Shown: piece by piece, positions 36,406 through 46,290 of the stretch
Layout of the letters: every line of letters begins with the position of its first letter
Position numbering within the stretch: the stretch's first letter is position 1
NCBI RefSeq assembly: GCF_002153375.1
Contig: NZ_MTBQ01000003.1
Location: forward strand, 1-64,000
Reading direction: 5' to 3'
Length of the DNA: 64,000 nucleotides
From: Oceanobacillus rekensis
GTDB lineage: Bacteria; Bacillota; Bacilli; Bacillales; Amphibacillaceae
Program-made: the position numbers and the translations under genes
Notes under the pieces: generated by a model
Database searches by the model: none
What the model was told of the DNA's origin: nothing
The model's input: the letters and a program-made list of their open reading frames with translations, nothing else

Positions 36406-37131
36406 TTAAACTCGTTTTCTTAAAACATGAAAACTAAATACATCCGAACGGAAATAATTAGACGAATAAAGAACCGCTTCATCTTCACTTGTGTAATGTA
36501 CTTGCTTCAGCAAGAGAAGAGATAGGTCTGGTGCACAATTCAATATACTGAATATACGGTCATGATAACTGATTGGTTCAATATATGTAACAGCATAAGA
36601 GATCCGTTTATTCGCATATTCTTCCAGCAGTTCAAAGAGTGAATCTTCTTCATGTACACGGTGGAGCGGTATCAATTTTGCAGGAACCTTATCAATGCAA
36701 AATACAACAGGTTTATTATCAGCAGTCCGAACTCTTTCAATTTTTGCCAGATTCTCAATATTTTGCGAGGAGAACTTTGCTTTTTCTTCATCACTTGCTT
36801 CTATTATTTCAGTAGACAAATATTGAGAACCGGCAATTTTTCCTGACTGTTCAATCATTTTTGTTACACTCTTAAGTTCTTCAATTCCTGATGAAAAAAT
36901 TGGCTTTGAATTTACAAACGTACCAACCCCATGCCTTCTTGTTACAATATTATCTTCTTCAAGAATACGCAAAGCCTCTCTTAATGTAGCTCTGGAAACA
37001 CCCAATCGTTTAGACAATTGATACTCGGATGGTAATTTTTCTTTCTCGCTGTATGTGCCATTCTCAATATCTTTTGTTATTTCATCGATTACCTGTAAAT
37101 ATAGGTGTCTTGAATCCGTTCTAATCGACAC
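36406..37131 (-). CDS. ymfC: GntR/HutC-family regulator YmfC-like, adjacent to the nucleoside transporter
   Basis: 241 residues: N-terminal winged helix-turn-helix (LPSEYQLSKRLGVSRATLREALRILEEDNIV) and a C-terminal UTRA-type effector domain. It lies upstream of and in the same direction as the transporter genes, 104 bp away, so it most likely controls that operon. The ligand is unknown; nucleoside-derived is a guess from context. An imperfect palindrome TCATACGTCTGA (37185-37174, minus) upstream of the gene could be its own operator. Confidence 0.85.
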   Translation of the reverse strand: MSIRTDSRHLYLQVIDEITKDIENGTYSEKEKLPSEYQLSKRLGVSRATLREALRILEEDNIVTRRHGVGTFVNSKPIFSSGIEELKSVTKMIEQSGKIAGSQYLSTEIIEASDEEKAKFSSQNIENLAKIERVRTADNKPVVFCIDKVPAKLIPLHRVHEEDSLFELLEEYANKRISYAVTYIEPISYHDRIFSILNCAPDLSLLLLKQVHYTSEDEAVLYSSNYFRSDVFSFHVLRKRV

Positions 37132-37173
37132 AAAATCCCCTCTTCCCTAGGCTGCTATTAAAGAGATCCGACC

Positions 37174-37185
37174 TCAGACGTATGA
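37174..37185. promoter_or_regulatory. candidate operator upstream of ymfC
   Basis: TCAGACGTATGA is an imperfect 12-bp palindrome (10 of 12 symmetric), 43 bp upstream of ymfC. The size and symmetry suit a GntR-type dimer. No second copy is evident before the lipoprotein gene, so the assignment is weak. Confidence 0.3.
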
Positions 37186-37283
37186 CTCTTTTGTTGTCAT
37201 TAATAATACCATCATTATTAAAATAAATAAATAGAATATAGGATAAAAGTCATAAAACTCGTCATCTTTTGACAAAATTCAAC

Positions 37284-37329
37284 AAAAAGGACAGGTTAAT
37301 CATTTTTTCATGATTAACCTGTCCTTTTT
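37284..37329. terminator. strong bidirectional terminator between spoIIIE and ymfC
   Basis: A 19-bp perfect stem (AAAAAGGACAGGTTAATCA and its complement at 37311-37329) with an 8-nt loop and T-runs on both strands. On the minus strand it terminates spoIIIE transcripts after the palindromic repeat. Confidence 0.95.
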
Positions 37330-37411
37330 TTGGCAAATTTCATAAATTTTATTGCTTTTCAACCTTCGTAGATTCTATAAAGTGCGAACTAAGATAAGCA
37401 ACTTAGGCACC

Positions 37412-37530
37412 GCTCTGGGAAATATACTTCGCGCATCCTAAGGCGGCTGGTGAGCCCCTTCATGCTGTCGCATTTCAGGGTCTCACCTATGCCTCTCTTC
37501 CCGTAGGAGTCTCCGTATATTTCCCAGAGC
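37412..37530. repeat. palindromic dispersed repeat, copy 4
   Basis: 119 bp with perfect 16-bp inverted ends (GCTCTGGGAAATATAC / GTATATTTCCCAGAGC) and an inner GGTGAGCCCC / GGGTCTCACC pair. It is nearly identical to copy 1. It lies between the spoIIIE stop (37609) and the terminator at 37284, inside the expected spoIIIE 3' UTR. Confidence 0.85.
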
Positions 37531-37608
37531 TGGTAAGAAAGTTGCTGACGACTATGGGGCAGATAACAACATTCTATGTGAAAACTAGCCTTTATTTTAA
37601 ATTAAACA

Positions 37609-39882
37609 TTACGAGGGTTGTTCCTCTGTCTGTTTAGTAATCAATACAGTACGAGGTTTACTGCCTTCATACGGGCCTACAATTCCTCTTGCCTCCATAG
37701 CATCAATTAACCGGGCTGCACGTGTATAACCAATCCTAAATCTCCGCTGAAGCATTGATACACTGGCAGTCTGCATTTCTGTAATCATTTGTACCGCATC
37801 ATCATAAAGCTCATCATCCACTTCTTCAACCATTTCATTCGTTTCTTCTGGAATCATTTCTTCCTGGTAAGATGCTTTCTGCTGCTCAATACAATGGTCG
37901 ACAATTCGTTCAACCTCTTCATCCGATAAAAATGCTCCTTGTACACGTGTTGGTTTGGATGAACCTACCGGCATAAACAGCATGTCTCCCCTACCTAGCA
38001 ATTTCTCTGCTCCACCAGAATCAAGAATTGTCCTGGAGTCGGTTTGAGATGATACACTGAAGGCAATTCTTGATGGAATATTCGCTTTGATTACCCCAGT
38101 GATGACATCTACAGAAGGTCGCTGTGTGGCAATAATTAAATGTATCCCTGCAGCTCTGGCCATTTGAGCGAGTCTTGTAATCGAATCTTCCACATCATTG
38201 GAAGCAACCATCATTAAATCGGCTAGCTCATCTACCAGAACAACAATATATGGTAAATGGGGCTGTGTTTCTTCCGTTGTTAAGTTATATTTTCGAATAT
38301 GTTCATTATATCCTTCTATGTTTCGTGTCCCTGTATCGGAAAATAAATCGTATCTTCTTTCCATCTCAGAAACTACCTTTTTCAATGCTCTGGAAGCTTT
38401 TTTTGGATCTGTGACAACCGGTGCCAACAGATGTGGAATTCCGTTATATACATTCAATTCTACTTTCTTCGGATCAATCATCATCATTTTTACTTCATGT
38501 GGTTTTGTACGCATTAGAATGCTAGTAATAATACCGTTCACACACACACTTTTCCCACTACCAGTAGCACCAGCAATCAGGAGATGTGGCATTTTATTTA
38601 GTTCTCCTACAACTGCTTCACCGGAAATATCTCTTCCTAATGCATAAAGTAGTTTGGATGTTTTATTATTCCATGTTTTATCCAATACTTCTCTGAGCGA
38701 AACCATCGCAATTTCCTTGTTAGGAACTTCAATACCAACAGCAGATTTACCCGGAATCGGTGCTTCTATGCGAATATCCTTTGCAGCAAGTGCCAACGCA
38801 ATATCATCATGCAAACTGACAATCTTGCTTACTTTCACACCGGCTTCAGGAGAAACTTCATATTTTGTTACTGCAGGACCAACATGAACCTTTGTAATCT
38901 TTGCCTTAACATTAAAACTTTTAAATGTCCGTTCAAGCTTACGGACGGTTGCCTGAATTTGTGATTTTTCCTGCTGTTGTGGATTATGTGCAGGTTCGGC
39001 CAATAAATCAGGTGAAGGCAGCACATAGTCATGGTTCTCTGTAGCTGTCATTGGCATCGGTTGATCTACTACATCTTCTACAACTTTTTGCTCATTTACA
39101 GATTCATTTACTTCCACTTTTTCCATCTCTTGATTCGGTTCAGGTGTAGCATAGGCAATCTCTGTAAAATCATTTATTAATGGTTCATCATGCTCTGCAC
39201 CTGGTCCAATCGTTTCCTCTTGAAGTACTTGTTTCTCTTCCCTATGCTGTTTCTTCTCTGCTCTAGCTTCTTTCCATTTCGTAAACTGTTTAGTCATCAT
39301 TAATTTGACCTTGGCATAAAGTTTGGCGAAAATATCACCAATAGATAAATCAGTAATAAAAATAAGACCAATCAACATGGAAAAAACCGCAACAATTTTC
39401 GAACCGGCTAAAGAGAATAGATAATAACAGAATGTAAAAATAATCGCTCCTATCATTCCTCCACCGATTTGGACAGTAGTGCCTGTCCCGTTAATATACG
39501 CCAGAAAATTACTCCAAGTAGTTCCGATGATCGAAGAATTTTCAGCTGATACTAGTAAACTTTCAAACGTTTGAATATGAGTAAATAGTAATATTCCAGC
39601 AAAAAGAATATAGAAACCTACCATTTTTTTAGTCCAGAAATCCGGATACTTTCTTTTGACGAGTAAAAGCAGTCCAGTAATAAATAGAAAAACAGATGCA
39701 ACAAAATACCAAATTCCTAGGAAAAATTGAAAGAAATACTCCAGCCAACCTGGTATTGCACCATCACTGATTGCACTTGCTCCACTTCCAAATATGGATA
39801 GAAAAATAAATAGTAGTCCTATTAGTTCCAATTTCAATAGCTTTGTTTGTTTTGCACTTTTTCTTTTTCTTTTTTTAGCCAT
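37609..39882 (-). CDS. spoIIIE: DNA translocase SpoIIIE/FtsK
   Basis: A 757-residue septal DNA pump that moves the chromosome into the forespore. It has four N-terminal transmembrane helices (residues 20-170), a charged linker (about 190-290), a motor domain with Walker A GATGSGKS near 435 and Walker [12 protein letters not shown], and a C-terminal gamma winged-helix domain ([21 protein letters not shown]) that reads SRS/KOPS-like sequences. The start at 39882 follows GAGGTG; the longer frame runs through the leader hairpin. Confidence 0.95.
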   Translation of the reverse strand: MAKKRKRKSAKQTKLLKLELIGLLFIFLSIFGSGASAISDGAIPGWLEYFFQFFLGIWYFVASVFLFITGLLLLVKRKYPDFWTKKMVGFYILFAGILLFTHIQTFESLLVSAENSSIIGTTWSNFLAYINGTGTTVQIGGGMIGAIIFTFCYYLFSLAGSKIVAVFSMLIGLIFITDLSIGDIFAKLYAKVKLMMTKQFTKWKEARAEKKQHREEKQVLQEETIGPGAEHDEPLINDFTEIAYATPEPNQEMEKVEVNESVNEQKVVEDVVDQPMPMTATENHDYVLPSPDLLAEPAHNPQQQEKSQIQATVRKLERTFKSFNVKAKITKVHVGPAVTKYEVSPEAGVKVSKIVSLHDDIALALAAKDIRIEAPIPGKSAVGIEVPNKEIAMVSLREVLDKTWNNKTSKLLYALGRDISGEAVVGELNKMPHLLIAGATGSGKSVCVNGIITSILMRTKPHEVKMMMIDPKKVELNVYNGIPHLLAPVVTDPKKASRALKKVVSEMERRYDLFSDTGTRNIEGYNEHIRKYNLTTEETQPHLPYIVVLVDELADLMMVASNDVEDSITRLAQMARAAGIHLIIATQRPSVDVITGVIKANIPSRIAFSVSSQTDSRTILDSGGAEKLLGRGDMLFMPVGSSKPTRVQGAFLSDEEVERIVDHCIEQQKASYQEEMIPEETNEMVEEVDDELYDDAVQMITEMQTASVSMLQRRFRIGYTRAARLIDAMEARGIVGPYEGSKPRTVLITKQTEEQPS

Positions 39883-39925
39883 TCTTTCACCTCTATCTAT
39901 ACCAGCATATACGATTAGTAAACCC

Positions 39926-39948
39926 TTGCCTTTTATTGGCAAGGGCAT
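39926..39948 (-). other. leader hairpin of spoIIIE
   Basis: CCCTTGCC / GGCAAGGG (8 bp, loop 7) just downstream of the extended -10 at 39958-39966, so it would lie at the very 5' end of the spoIIIE mRNA. It is followed by only TTT, so it may be a 5' stabiliser rather than a terminator. Confidence 0.5.
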
Positions 39949-39957
39949 ATACATGCA

Positions 39958-39966
39958 ATTATATCA
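39958..39966 (-). promoter_or_regulatory. extended -10 promoter of spoIIIE
   Basis: Minus strand TGATATAAT, i.e. TG-N-TATAAT. No -35 is recognisable, as is common for extended -10 promoters. It lies 76 bp before the start codon. Confidence 0.5.
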
Positions 39967-40028
39967 TAAAGTGAAACTTATTTAGTAAGGATTTTCCATC
40001 ATCGTTACTAAATGGTAAATGAGACGAA

Positions 40029-40235
40029 TCAGTTTATGATTCTCCCAGGGGAAAAATCTGTGTTTAAAAAATCTTGGGGATCCGATGATAGCAATTGTTG
40101 TATCTGATAAGTTCCATCCTGTAGTCTTTCTGCATGGATTGTTCTGCCATTATACGTAACACTCGCTATTTTGTCGTATTCACTTAAATCCATTGGAAAT
40201 ATGTCGTTTTGTGCTAGTGGTGTGTACAGGATCAT
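40029..40235 (-). CDS. ylzJ: YlzJ-like protein
   Basis: A 68-residue protein that begins [16 protein letters not shown], the family signature of YlzJ, and is found between tepA and spoIIIE in many Bacillaceae. Function unknown. Its ATG overlaps the tepA stop by 4 bp, so translation is coupled. Confidence 0.85.
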   Translation of the reverse strand: MILYTPLAQNDIFPMDLSEYDKIASVTYNGRTIHAERLQDGTYQIQQLLSSDPQDFLNTDFSPGRIIN

Positions 40236-40963
40236 TGGACTTCACTTCCTTCTGAAGACGGACTCGTACCAATAAATTCATTTAACTTACTCATTGCATC
40301 TTTAACGCCACCTACTGCATCAATCAATCCGTACTCAACAGCATCTTTACCAATCACATTTGTTCCAATATCTCTTGTAAGATTTCCTTTTTCAAACATT
40401 AGATCTTTGAATTTCTCTTCTTTTATATTTGAATGCTCTACCACGAATTGAATGACTCGGTCCTGCATTTTATCAAGATATTCAAACGTCTGTGGCACCC
40501 CGATCACCAAACCTGTCAATCTTACTGGATGAATGGTCATGGTTGCAGAAGGTACTATGAATGAATAGTCTGTTGCAACAGCAATTGGCACTCCAATAGA
40601 ATGACCACCACCAAGAACAATGGATACCGTTGGTTTTGAAATAGATGCGATCATTTCAGCAAGTGCAAGACCTGCCTCCACATCTCCACCAACAGTATTT
40701 AACAGGATAATCATTCCCTCAATTTTCGGATTCTGTTCAATCGCTATAAGTTGAGGCAGTAAATGTTCATATTTCGTTGTCTTATTTTGCGGCGGTAATT
40801 GCAAATGTCCTTCTACTTGACCAATAATGGAAAGGACATGAACGTTTGATTCAGGTGCCTGGGGTATATTGGACTGACCCAGTTGTTGAATTTTTTCAAC
40901 CAAAGATGATGAATGTGGCTGATTATCCTGCTGTTGATTTTCTTTTTGATTTGAATTACTCAT
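40232..40963 (-). CDS. tepA: TepA, ClpP-fold serine protease-like protein
   Basis: 243 residues of the ClpP/crotonase-like SppA-TepA type. It has a polar Gln/Asn-rich N-terminus (about 1-30), [18 protein letters not shown], the nucleophile Ser in GGGHSIGVP near residue 130, and a catalytic His in [11 protein letters not shown]. In B. subtilis, TepA degrades the SASP in germinating spores and was first described as a translocation enhancer. The start at 40963 follows AGGGAG. Confidence 0.9.
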   Translation of the reverse strand: MSNSNQKENQQQDNQPHSSSLVEKIQQLGQSNIPQAPESNVHVLSIIGQVEGHLQLPPQNKTTKYEHLLPQLIAIEQNPKIEGMIILLNTVGGDVEAGLALAEMIASISKPTVSIVLGGGHSIGVPIAVATDYSFIVPSATMTIHPVRLTGLVIGVPQTFEYLDKMQDRVIQFVVEHSNIKEEKFKDLMFEKGNLTRDIGTNVIGKDAVEYGLIDAVGGVKDAMSKLNEFIGTSPSSEGSEVQ

Positions 40964-41022
40964 ATTTTCGAACACTCCCTTTATGGCTTTGGCTATAAGG
41001 ATAGTATGAACGTAAATATGCA

Positions 41023-41054
41023 AAAAATACCGGCTGATAGCAGCCGGTATTTTT
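41023..41054. terminator. dapA terminator
   Basis: AAAAATACCGGCTG / CAGCCGGTATTTTT, a 14-bp perfect stem with a 4-nt loop, overlapping the dapA stop codon. It ends the dipicolinate/lysine operon. Confidence 0.93.
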
Positions 41055-41919
41055 ACTTGTCTAAAAGACCCTTTAATTGATCCATTTCTTCATCTGTAAG
41101 CGGGATTAACGGTAATCGTACACTGCCTGTTTCAATCCCCTTCATTTGTAGCGCAGCTTTAACAGGTGACGGATTAGGTGCTAAGAATAGCCCATTCATA
41201 ATCGGCAGAAGCTTACGGTGAATGGAGGCGGCTTCCATTGGCTTACCATCAAAAAAGTGGTTTACCATTGTTTTTATTTCATTTCCAATCACATGAGATG
41301 CAACGGAAATTATCCCATCTGCGCCTACTGAAAGCATCGGTAATGTTAATCCATCATCACCACTGTAAACCGTGAAATCATCATCAGTATTTTCAATGAT
41401 TTCCGAGATCTGATCAAGATCACCACTAGCTTCTTTTACGGAAACAATATTATCAATCAAACTTAAATTAATAATTGTTTCTGCAGTCATATTAACTACC
41501 GAACGGCCTGGTATATTATAGAGCATAACCGGCAAATCAGTTACCTTGGCAATTGCAGCAAAATGTTCATACATTCCATGTTGACTTGGTTTATTGTAAT
41601 ATGGTGTAACAAGCATAATTGCATCCACACCACAAATTTGCGCTTCTTCCGTCAATTTTATCGACGCAGCAGTATTATTATTACCTGTACCAGCGATGAC
41701 AGGCACCCTTCCATTAACTTGCTGAACTACATGCTTATATAACTTGATTTTCTCATCCATCGTTAATGTAGGAGATTCACCAGTAGTTCCAGCTATTACT
41801 AAACCATCTGTCCCATTATCAAGCAAATATTCAACAAGAACACTTGTTTGTTCAATATCTAATTTACCATCATTATCAAATGGGGTGACCATTGCGGTCA
41901 ACACTCGCCCAAAATTCAT
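41053..41919 (-). CDS. dapA: 4-hydroxy-tetrahydrodipicolinate synthase
   Basis: Condenses pyruvate with aspartate semialdehyde, the branch point to lysine, diaminopimelate and dipicolinate. The 288 residues contain GTTGES near 45, the catalytic Tyr in [11 protein letters not shown] near 133, and the Schiff-base Lys in VKEASGD near 160. It is the last gene of the spoVF-asd-dapG-dapA operon, separated from dapG by a MITE-like element. Confidence 0.95.
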   Translation of the reverse strand: MNFGRVLTAMVTPFDNDGKLDIEQTSVLVEYLLDNGTDGLVIAGTTGESPTLTMDEKIKLYKHVVQQVNGRVPVIAGTGNNNTAASIKLTEEAQICGVDAIMLVTPYYNKPSQHGMYEHFAAIAKVTDLPVMLYNIPGRSVVNMTAETIINLSLIDNIVSVKEASGDLDQISEIIENTDDDFTVYSGDDGLTLPMLSVGADGIISVASHVIGNEIKTMVNHFFDGKPMEAASIHRKLLPIMNGLFLAPNPSPVKAALQMKGIETGSVRLPLIPLTDEEMDQLKGLLDK

Positions 41920-41937
41920 TCTTGATCACCTTTCTTT

Positions 41938-42168
41938 TATAGAGGATGTTCAAAAAGTCCGGTAAAAATGACGCTTCGAGAAAGGGGGCCTTCGACTAAG
42001 TTCCGACACGTCCTGTGTCGAACGTCGAAGTCACCACCTCCTATGGAAGCTCGTTAGCTTGCTTTTCCTTTTCTCACGTATTAATTGAATACGTTCCGAT
42101 ACTCAGGATCTACGCTGCCTCGAACTTCTCGTTCCTTTTTATCCATCTTTTTGAACACGCACTTATAG
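41938..42168. mobile_element. MITE-like element A, between dapG and dapA
   Basis: 231 bp, non-coding, flanked by TATAG (TTATAG) at both ends in direct orientation. Imperfect inverted ends: left GAGGATGTTCAAAAAGTCCG, right (inverted) AAGTGCGTGTTCAAAAAGAT, both continuing into GGTAAAAA/GGATAAAAA and TTCGA. An internal hairpin CTTCGAC...GTCGAAG encloses GTTCCGACAC / GTGTCGAAC. Both ends share strong similarity with element B at 44600-44736. No transposase is present. Confidence 0.7.
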
Positions 42169-42201
42169 GGTTGTTCAAAAGGTAGTTTACATTGAACACC
42201 T

Positions 42202-43443
42202 TTAAGGCTTTAATTCACTCGTTTCAGTCATATTACCGAGACCAAAGACATCATGCAATGCGTTTACTGCTGTAATTAATTCATTAGAATGCACGAGAAC
42301 CCAAATGGTTGTATGACTATCCGCTGACTGTAATATTTGAACACCAGCATTTGTCAATGCTTGAACAATTTTTGAAGCAACTCCAGGGACACCAGTCATA
42401 CCTGCACCTACTGCCGAAACCTTAGCACACCCTTCCGTAATTTCCGGATGAAATCCTAGAACTTCAAGAATGTTAACCGCCTTTTCTGTTTGGGATTCAG
42501 GCACTGTATAGACGACACCTTTAGGAGATATATTAATAAAATCAACCGATATCCCAGCTTCTGCCATCGCCTTGAACACTTCTGATTGCAATCGATATGC
42601 AGATTCTTTTGTTTGTACTTTAATTTGTGTAATGGAAGATATATGCGCAATACCAGTGATCATTCTATCAGGAATGTCCACTCCCATTTCAGTAACTCTT
42701 GATGAAGTAACCAGTGTTCCCAACTCCTCAGAATAAGTTGATCTTATACGCATGGGTATCTTACCTTGCATTGCAATTTCTACTGCCCGTGGATGGATCA
42801 CTTTCGCACCCTGGTATGCTAAATTACAGATTTCATTGTATGTGACAACATCCAGTGGGCGAGCGGTTTTCACCACTTTCGGGTCGGCAGTCATGATTCC
42901 ATTCACATCTGTAAATATTTCAATCCGTTCTGCAGATAATGCAACACCAAGCGCAGCAGCACTTGTGTCACTGCCGCCTCGGCCAATTGTAGTAATCTCA
43001 CCAGTTTGGCTTTGTCCCTGGAAACCGGCAACAACTACGACATCATTTTTTTCAAATTCTTTAAGGATACGCGCTGGATTTACTTCCTTTATTTTTGCTT
43101 TGGTAAAGTCCTCTGTTGTTATAAAACCTGCCTGTGCTCCGGTTAAAGCAACTGCTGTAATATGATTTTTTTGAAGTTCATTGGATAGAACGACAGAAGA
43201 AATTATTTCGCCACATGACATTAGCAAATCCAGTTCGCGTTTGGTGTTTTTATTGGCAGGAAAGTCAACTAAACTCAATAATGTATCTGTTGCATAGGGA
43301 TCTGGTTTTCTCCCCAATGCAGATACGACGACTACGAGTTTGTAATCCTTTACCAATGCATCTTTAATATGTTTTATTACATGTTCCCTATTTTCTTCTG
43401 ATTGAACAGAAGTTCCACCAAATTTTTGAACTAATACTTGCAT
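42202..43443 (-). CDS. dapG: aspartokinase I (DapG, diaminopimelate-type)
   Basis: Phosphorylates aspartate, first step of the aspartate family. The 413-residue protein has the kinase motif VLVQKFGGTSV at the N-terminus, GRGGSDTSAAALG near 165, and two ACT domains from about 265 that bind the allosteric effector (meso-DAP in B. subtilis DapG). The start at 43443 follows AGAGGTG. It lies 72 bp after asd. Confidence 0.93.
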   Translation of the reverse strand: MQVLVQKFGGTSVQSEENREHVIKHIKDALVKDYKLVVVVSALGRKPDPYATDTLLSLVDFPANKNTKRELDLLMSCGEIISSVVLSNELQKNHITAVALTGAQAGFITTEDFTKAKIKEVNPARILKEFEKNDVVVVAGFQGQSQTGEITTIGRGGSDTSAAALGVALSAERIEIFTDVNGIMTADPKVVKTARPLDVVTYNEICNLAYQGAKVIHPRAVEIAMQGKIPMRIRSTYSEELGTLVTSSRVTEMGVDIPDRMITGIAHISSITQIKVQTKESAYRLQSEVFKAMAEAGISVDFINISPKGVVYTVPESQTEKAVNILEVLGFHPEITEGCAKVSAVGAGMTGVPGVASKIVQALTNAGVQILQSADSHTTIWVLVHSNELITAVNALHDVFGLGNMTETSELKP

Positions 43444-43515
43444 TCTAACACCTCTATTATTACCGGATACCATATGTTCAACCAATCATCATGATTGATT
43501 TTCTGAACATTCTTT

Positions 43516-44562
43516 TTATAACCAATTATTTTTAGTTAATGATTGTGCAATTTGTACTGTATTCCATGCTGCACCCTTAAGAAGGTTATCTGAAACTATC
43601 CATAAATGAAAACCATTGGGATTATCAAGATCTTTGCGGACACGACCAACAAAAACATCTTCTTTATCTGCTGCACTTAATGGTGTTGGATATTCTTGAG
43701 CATCTGGATTATCTTGAAGTACAATACCATCGGCTGCTTCCAATACTTTCCATAAATCTGCAACTTCTACTCCATCTTGTTCTACTTCAATATAAACACT
43801 TTCAGCATGGGAAGTAAAGAATGGCAAACGAACACAAGTCGCTGCAACAGAGATAGCTTCATCATGCATAATTTTTTTTGTTTCATTGATCATTTTCATT
43901 TCTTCAAATGTATAGCCATTATCCCCAAAAACGTCGATTTGTGGAAGTGCATTAAATGCAATCGGATAATGCTTCTCATCGCCTGAAACAGGAAGGAGAT
44001 TTGCTTCCATCTCTTCTTCATTTAAAAATTGTTGTGCCTGTACTTTTAATTCGTTAGTTGCTTCTGCACCAGCACCAGATACAGCCTGATAGGTTGAAAC
44101 AATAATTCGATTCATTCCAAATGATTTTTTAATCGGATGTAATGCTGCAACCATCTGAATCGTTGAGCAGTTTGGGTTTGCGATAATTCCTTTATGATTT
44201 GCTATATCCTCACTATTAACTTCTGGTACAACCAATGGAACGTTCTCATCCATACGATATGCACTTGTATTGTCAATTACAACGGCACCATGTTTCACAG
44301 CTTCAGGCGCAAGCTCCTTGGAAATAGAACCTCCTGCAGAAAACAGTGCAATATCTACTCCCTGAAAACTATCTGGCGTTGCTTCCTCAACCGTTATTTC
44401 TTTATTGCCAAATAGTAACTTCTTACCTGCAGACCTTTTTGATGAGAGCAATTTCAATTCATTTATAGGGAAATTCTTTTTTTCTAGTAATTTCATTATT
44501 TTTTGTCCAACTGCTCCTGTTGCTCCAACAACTGCAACATTGTATGCTGTTTTTATTGTCAT
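43516..44562 (-). CDS. asd: aspartate-semialdehyde dehydrogenase
   Basis: Reduces aspartyl phosphate to aspartate semialdehyde with NADPH. The 348 residues have VAVVGATGAVGQ at the N-terminus, the catalytic Cys in ANPNCSTIQM near 130 and the active-site His region further on. AAGGGAG precedes the ATG at 44562. A MITE-like element fills the gap between this gene and spoVFB. Confidence 0.95.
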   Translation of the reverse strand: MTIKTAYNVAVVGATGAVGQKIMKLLEKKNFPINELKLLSSKRSAGKKLLFGNKEITVEEATPDSFQGVDIALFSAGGSISKELAPEAVKHGAVVIDNTSAYRMDENVPLVVPEVNSEDIANHKGIIANPNCSTIQMVAALHPIKKSFGMNRIIVSTYQAVSGAGAEATNELKVQAQQFLNEEEMEANLLPVSGDEKHYPIAFNALPQIDVFGDNGYTFEEMKMINETKKIMHDEAISVAATCVRLPFFTSHAESVYIEVEQDGVEVADLWKVLEAADGIVLQDNPDAQEYPTPLSAADKEDVFVGRVRKDLDNPNGFHLWIVSDNLLKGAAWNTVQIAQSLTKNNWL

Positions 44563-44599
44563 TTTAATGACTCCCTTCAGAAATGATAAATAATTCACT

Positions 44600-44736
44600 T
44601 ATAGAGGATATTTAAAATTCCGGTAAAAAGAAATATCGAATTCCGCCCGAATGCTTGCTTTTCCATTACTTAGGAGTTTTTCCGCCTCGAACTTATCGGT
44701 ACTTTTTTATCCTTCTTTTTAAACACGCACTTATAG
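44600..44736. mobile_element. MITE-like element B, between spoVFB and asd
   Basis: 137 bp with the same TATAG-bounded ends as element A: left TATAGAGGATATTTAAAATT, right ..TTTTAAACACGCACTTATAG. It lacks about 95 bp of A's interior, including the hairpin, so it is an internally deleted relative. No coding capacity. Confidence 0.65.
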
Positions 44737-44755
44737 TTGTTTATTTTAACATATT

Positions 44756-45346
44756 TTAAGAGAGATAAGGAACAATAATAGGTTGAAGTTGTTTTCCATT
44801 TAAAGCAGATTCTACACTTTCCAATAAATAATCTAATTTTGCGGTCATTGAATTTGGCTTATTATAAGGATCATCCTGACCAAATGGGATAAAATAAATA
44901 TTTTTACTGTTCATTAATTTGATTAAATTTGAGCCATTTAAACCGAGTGCGTCGTTCGTAGTTACACCAAGTAATACAGGATGCTGATTTCTTAGAGTTG
45001 ATTTAGCCGCCATAAGTACCGGATTATCAGTAAGTGCATTTGCTAACTTACTTAGTGAATTTCCTGTAAGTGGAGCAATAATCATACAATCTAATGGGTT
45101 TTTCGGTCCGAACGGTTCGGCATCCGGAATGGTTCTAACTGCCTTTTTACCTGTAATGTTTTCCAGTTTCTCGATATGATCGGAAGCTTTGCCAAATTTT
45201 GTGTCTGTGTTTTGAACCGTATAGGAGACGATTGGAATAACTTCGGCCTTTTCCATTACAAGTTTTTCTATTTGAGGAAAAATCTGACTGTGTGTATGAT
45301 GGGACCCTGTCATGCCAAAACCAATTCGTTTTCCCGTAAGACTCAT
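44756..45346 (-). CDS. spoVFB: dipicolinate synthase subunit B
   Basis: 196-residue flavoprotein-fold subunit (GKRIGFGMTGSHHT, IIAPLTGNSLSKLANALTD.PVLMAAK). With SpoVFA it oxidises dihydrodipicolinate to dipicolinic acid in the mother cell for export into the spore core. It overlaps spoVFA by 4 bp. Confidence 0.95.
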   Translation of the reverse strand: MSLTGKRIGFGMTGSHHTHSQIFPQIEKLVMEKAEVIPIVSYTVQNTDTKFGKASDHIEKLENITGKKAVRTIPDAEPFGPKNPLDCMIIAPLTGNSLSKLANALTDNPVLMAAKSTLRNQHPVLLGVTTNDALGLNGSNLIKLMNSKNIYFIPFGQDDPYNKPNSMTAKLDYLLESVESALNGKQLQPIIVPYLS

Positions 45347-46227
45347 AACGATTCCCTCTTTTCCTCTAAAATTTGTGTGATGACATCAGCAAGTATTTTC
45401 CCTGCTGTTCTTGGTGCTACAATCCCTGGAAGGCTTTTCGCCAAAATTGCTTTTATACCCCGTTTTTTGGCATAGTCAAAGTCCGTTCCACCAGGTTTGG
45501 ACGCCAAATCAATAATGATCCCATTTGTTGGAAGATTTTGTATCGCTTCTTCTGTAACAATTGGAGCAGGTATCGTATTTATCAACACATCACAGTTATC
45601 CGTATAATCAGAAAGCTTTTCCAAGGGAATTGCATTCAGGCCCATTTCTGTAATTCTTGCCAAATCACGAATACTTCTTGCACATACAGATACTTTTGCA
45701 CCTAATGCTGAGAATTTATTTGCTACTGTATTTCCAACACGTCCGAATCCTGTCACAATTACTTGTGAAGAATGTATCGTATGATCTGTATGCTCAAACG
45801 CCATCATGATTGCACCTTCTGCAGTAGGGATTGAATTATAGATGGCAACATCATCCCTATTCAATAGCGGGATTAAGCTAACGCCCGCATCACTGGTAGC
45901 TGAAGATAGATAGTCATTAGTTATTCCAGTGAAAACCATCGATGATTTCTTCATTTTTTTAAACCACTCTTTGTTCAGATTGACGATTTTATCAGAAAAT
46001 ACAGTTTCAATATCCCCATCCATATTTGTCCCTGTAATTGGAAGGATAACAACATCTAATTTTGATTGATCCAAGTCTTCCAAATCAATTTGATTAAGTT
46101 CCGTAAATCCTTGTTCCAGTTTGTCAAACCCAACAAGTGTAATCTTAGTATCAGGTAAATTTTTCAACTGTCTGATCAGTTCCAAATATCGTCCATCTCC
46201 ACCAATTACAGCTATTAATTGATTCAT
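45343..46227 (-). CDS. spoVFA: dipicolinate synthase subunit A
   Basis: 294-residue NAD(P)-binding subunit of dipicolinate synthase: N-terminal IAVIGGDGRYLELIRQL and a second Rossmann motif VTGFGRVGNTVA near 160. The start at 46227 follows GGAGG. It heads the operon spoVFA-spoVFB-asd-dapG-dapA, so the whole supply route for dipicolinate is under one mother-cell promoter. Confidence 0.95.
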   Translation of the reverse strand: MNQLIAVIGGDGRYLELIRQLKNLPDTKITLVGFDKLEQGFTELNQIDLEDLDQSKLDVVILPITGTNMDGDIETVFSDKIVNLNKEWFKKMKKSSMVFTGITNDYLSSATSDAGVSLIPLLNRDDVAIYNSIPTAEGAIMMAFEHTDHTIHSSQVIVTGFGRVGNTVANKFSALGAKVSVCARSIRDLARITEMGLNAIPLEKLSDYTDNCDVLINTIPAPIVTEEAIQNLPTNGIIIDLASKPGGTDFDYAKKRGIKAILAKSLPGIVAPRTAGKILADVITQILEEKRESL

Positions 46228-46290
46228 TTTTATTTTTACCTCCAGACATACAATTCCTATCAAAACAAACACTTTTAATCATTTTCTTTA

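Noticed and set aside
41938-42168. CRISPR-like or attenuator interpretation of the internal hairpin of element A
   Set aside because: There is only one hairpin, no regularly spaced repeats, and both ends match the second MITE-like copy.
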